From NCBI GenBank assembly GCA_018700215.1, contig JABIST010000343.1, positions 1 through 7,345 on the forward strand: a DNA stretch of 7,345 nucleotides, in the 5' to 3' direction. The translations under genes and the position numbers were made by a program. Positions within the stretch are counted from its first letter, which is position 1, and every line of letters begins with the position of its first letter. Shown here piece after piece: positions 6,170 to 7,345 of this stretch. Source of the DNA: Dehalococcoidia bacterium (lineage in GTDB: Bacteria > Chloroflexota > Dehalococcoidia > UBA2979). Below the pieces are notes generated by a model. It was not told where the DNA came from, ran no database searches, and saw only the letters and a program-made list of their open reading frames with translations.

Positions 6170-6895
6170 CTATTCCTGAGATTTGAGCCAGGCGCGCTCT
6201 TCCTCGGTGAGGTCGGTGACGGCGAAGAGGTCCGGGCGGCGGCGGCTGGTGCGGAGGATGCGTTGACGGCGACGCCAGCGATCAACCTCGGCGTGGTTGC
6301 CGGAGCGGAGGACGTCGGGGACGGACCACTCTCGGAAGTCAGCGGGGCGGGTGTACTGGGGGTACTCGAGGAGATTGTCATCGAAGGACTCTTCGGCGAG
6401 GGCGTCGTCGGCACCGAGGACGCCGGGGATCTGACGTGAGACGGCGTCGAGCAGGAGTAGGGCGGGGAGTTCACCGCCGGTGACGACGATGTCGCCGATG
6501 GAGACTTCGCGATCGACGAGGTGCTCGCGGACGCGTTCGTCGACGCCCTCGTAGCGGCCGCAGACGAGCAGCAGGCGATCGTAGGTGGCGAGTTCGCGGA
6601 CGAGCGGGGCATCGAGGGTGCGGCCCTGCGGGGTGAGCAGGACCACGTGGGCGGGCGGCTGGGCGAGGGGTTGGATGTCCTCGACGGCGGCGAAGAGCGG
6701 CTCGGGCTTCATGACCATGCCGGGGCCACCGCCGAACGCGGTGTCATCGACGGTGTGGTGTTTGTCCGTGGCCCAGTCGCGGAGCTGGTGGATGGCGACC
6801 TCGATCAGGCCGGCGGTCTGGGCACGCTTGAGGATGGATTCGTCGAGCGGACCTTCGAACATCGCGGGGAAGAGGGTGAGCACGTCGAAACGCAT
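6170..6895 (-). CDS. trmD: tRNA (guanine-N1)-methyltransferase TrmD (m1G37)
   Basis: TrmD transfers a methyl group from S-adenosylmethionine to N1 of G37 in tRNAs with G at position 36, preventing +1 frameshifting. The 241-residue protein is of normal length and has the SPOUT trefoil-knot motifs LLVCGRYEGVDERV (109-122) and SIGDIVVTGGELPA (132-145). It also has the N-terminal FDVLTLFPAMF, the loop AFGGGPGMVMKPEP (53-66), and the C-terminal YPQYTRP and GNHAEVDRWR tRNA-binding segment. At the position of the catalytic Asp169 of E. coli TrmD (in EDSF) this protein has Glu169 (EESF). The frame is open far upstream, but homology starts at MRFDVLTLFP, and AAGGA lies six bases before that ATG, so I place the start at 6895. 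rplS follows; rimM and rpsP, common upstream partners, are absent, and mraZ diverges instead. Confidence 0.96.
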   Translation of the reverse strand: MRFDVLTLFPAMFEGPLDESILKRAQTAGLIEVAIHQLRDWATDKHHTVDDTAFGGGPGMVMKPEPLFAAVEDIQPLAQPPAHVVLLTPQGRTLDAPLVRELATYDRLLLVCGRYEGVDERVREHLVDREVSIGDIVVTGGELPALLLLDAVSRQIPGVLGADDALAEESFDDNLLEYPQYTRPADFREWSVPDVLRSGNHAEVDRWRRRQRILRTSRRRPDLFAVTDLTEEERAWLKSQE

Positions 6896-7063
6896 CGGTG
6901 GTCCTTGGGGGGCAAATGGGGTGGGCTGGTGGCGGCGGATGCGCGGGAACGAGTTGGTGCGGTGGTGCCGCTGATGGGGATCGTAGCAGGGAGGGGGCGC
7001 GTCGTTCGCGAGTGATTGAGGGGCGATTCGTAATGGGTTCAGAAAGATCGACCATATGTTCTG

Positions 7064-7092
7064 TTGTGGTGCGGTGGGGGGACTGGTACTGT
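7064..7092 (+). promoter_or_regulatory. Candidate promoter for mraZ
   Basis: TTGTGG (7064-7069) and TACTGT (7087-7092; TAnnnT core) are separated by exactly 17 bases. Transcription would begin near 7099, giving a leader of about 73 bases. The element is interleaved with the TGGGG repeats, so MraZ bound there would block or displace RNA polymerase. The hexamers match consensus only partly. Confidence 0.4.
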
Positions 7093-7119
7093 TCTGGGGT
7101 GTTGTGGGGGGAAATGGGG
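7075..7119 (+). promoter_or_regulatory. MraZ-box operator: TGGGG repeats in 10-bp phase
   Basis: TGGGG occurs at 7075, 7095, 7105 and 7115, so three copies are spaced exactly 10 bp and a fourth is 20 bp upstream. A degenerate TGGTA at 7084 sits one base off the missing phase. In E. coli, MraZ binds TGGGN repeats separated by five bases in its own promoter and represses it. The same geometry directly upstream of mraZ supports autoregulation. Confidence 0.65.
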
Positions 7120-7171
7120 ATGCAACCCTGCCCGCACCCCAGAGACCCCCAACACTGCGAGGGGGGCCGAT

Positions 7172-7345
7172 GTGTTTTTCTTCGGCACCTTCGAGCACTC
7201 CATCGACGAACGCGGGCGAGTAGCGATCCCCGCCCGATACCGCCGCGCGTTCGTCGACGGAGGAGTGATTCGACCAGGCCCTGACGGGGCGCTGGAGATC
7301 TACACACAAGAGACATTCGACTCCGAAGCGAAGCTGCGGCTGGAG
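7172..7345 (+). CDS. mraZ: Transcriptional regulator MraZ, 3' end off the right edge
   Basis: MraZ is a DNA-binding repressor with two AbrB/SpoVT-like swapped-hairpin domains. It is the usual first gene of the division and cell-wall cluster, where it controls its own operon. The 58 visible codons cover the first domain of a protein usually about 145 residues long. They show the family start FFGTFEHSIDERGRVAIPAR, with the DxxxR signature as Asp12 to Arg16, then YRRAF and the GALEIYT strand. I use the GTG at 7172; the overlapping ATG at 7170 is out of frame. AGGGGGG lies about five bases upstream as ribosome-binding site. The open frame on the opposite strand here has no recognisable features and is a shadow. 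rsmH and fts genes would be expected beyond the window. Confidence 0.93.
   Translation, partial: MFFFGTFEHSIDERGRVAIPARYRRAFVDGGVIRPGPDGALEIYTQETFDSEAKLRLE

Larger units (their letters stand above)
6896..7171. other. Divergent intergenic region between trmD and mraZ
   Basis: This 276-bp gap separates two divergent genes and shows no credible coding region of its own. The frames crossing it are extensions of trmD or antisense to mraZ. On the trmD side, TACGAT (minus strand, 6980-6985) could be a -10 element without a clear -35. On the mraZ side are a candidate promoter and the phased TGGGG repeats. Confidence 0.6.

Noticed and set aside
5225..6439. 404-codon plus-strand frame spanning priA, rplS and trmD 3' end
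   Set aside because: It crosses three confident minus-strand genes and an intergenic repeat; the short amino-acid repeat in it is just the 24-bp DNA repeat translated.
6896..7309. N-terminal extension of TrmD by about 138 residues
   Set aside because: The frame is open, but TrmD homology starts exactly at the ATG at 6895 with a ribosome-binding site, and the extension would run antisense through mraZ.
1..7345. Strong excess of G over C on the plus strand
   Set aside because: It is explained by C-rich third codon positions of the minus-strand genes; mraZ on the plus strand is likewise C-rich in its coding strand, so it is not a replication-skew signal.
1..7345. CRISPR array, insertion sequence, tRNA, or defence or biosynthetic cluster
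   Set aside because: I found no spaced repeats of CRISPR type, no transposase or terminal inverted repeats, no tRNA-like cloverleaf and no such gene set; the content is housekeeping.

Overview
The window is GC-rich bacterial chromosome, and every protein I can place is a housekeeping or ordinary accessory protein. I see no mobile element, CRISPR array, tRNA or rRNA. C-rich third codon positions, a Gram-positive-type LexA operator, a possible leaderless mRNA and a zinc-ribbon polytopic membrane protein fit a high-GC terrabacterial lineage. Chloroflexota (Thermomicrobia- or Tepidiforma-like) is my best guess. This is inference, since no marker here fixes the phylum.

Layout: six genes lie on the minus strand, read from right to left, and one gene lies on the plus strand at the right edge. 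At the right, mraZ (7172 to the edge, 3' end missing) is the usual first gene of the division and cell-wall cluster. It diverges from trmD across a 276-bp region that carries TGGGG repeats in 10-bp phase, the arrangement expected of an MraZ operator. On the minus strand come trmD (tRNA m1G37 methyltransferase), rplS (ribosomal protein L19), a gap with three 24-bp tandem repeats, priA (replication restart helicase), a DinB/YfiT-fold protein, an SDR oxidoreductase, and a zinc-ribbon multi-pass membrane protein that runs off the left edge.

How the genes relate: trmD and rplS are a classic translation pair, here without rpsP and rimM directly upstream. priA appears to be a separate transcription unit. 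Its start codon follows a perfect CGAAC-N4-GTTCG palindrome that abuts a TATGAT -10 element and has no Shine-Dalgarno sequence, which together suggest an SOS-controlled, possibly leaderless priA. Tandem hairpins separate the SDR gene from the membrane-protein gene.

No new multi-gene system is evident. The points most worth checking are the LexA/leaderless arrangement at priA, the phased MraZ boxes, the 24-bp hairpin repeats that each carry a copy of the rplS stop-codon region, a PriA zinc-binding module that has lost one cysteine, and a membrane-protein reading frame with no standard start codon before its zinc ribbon.
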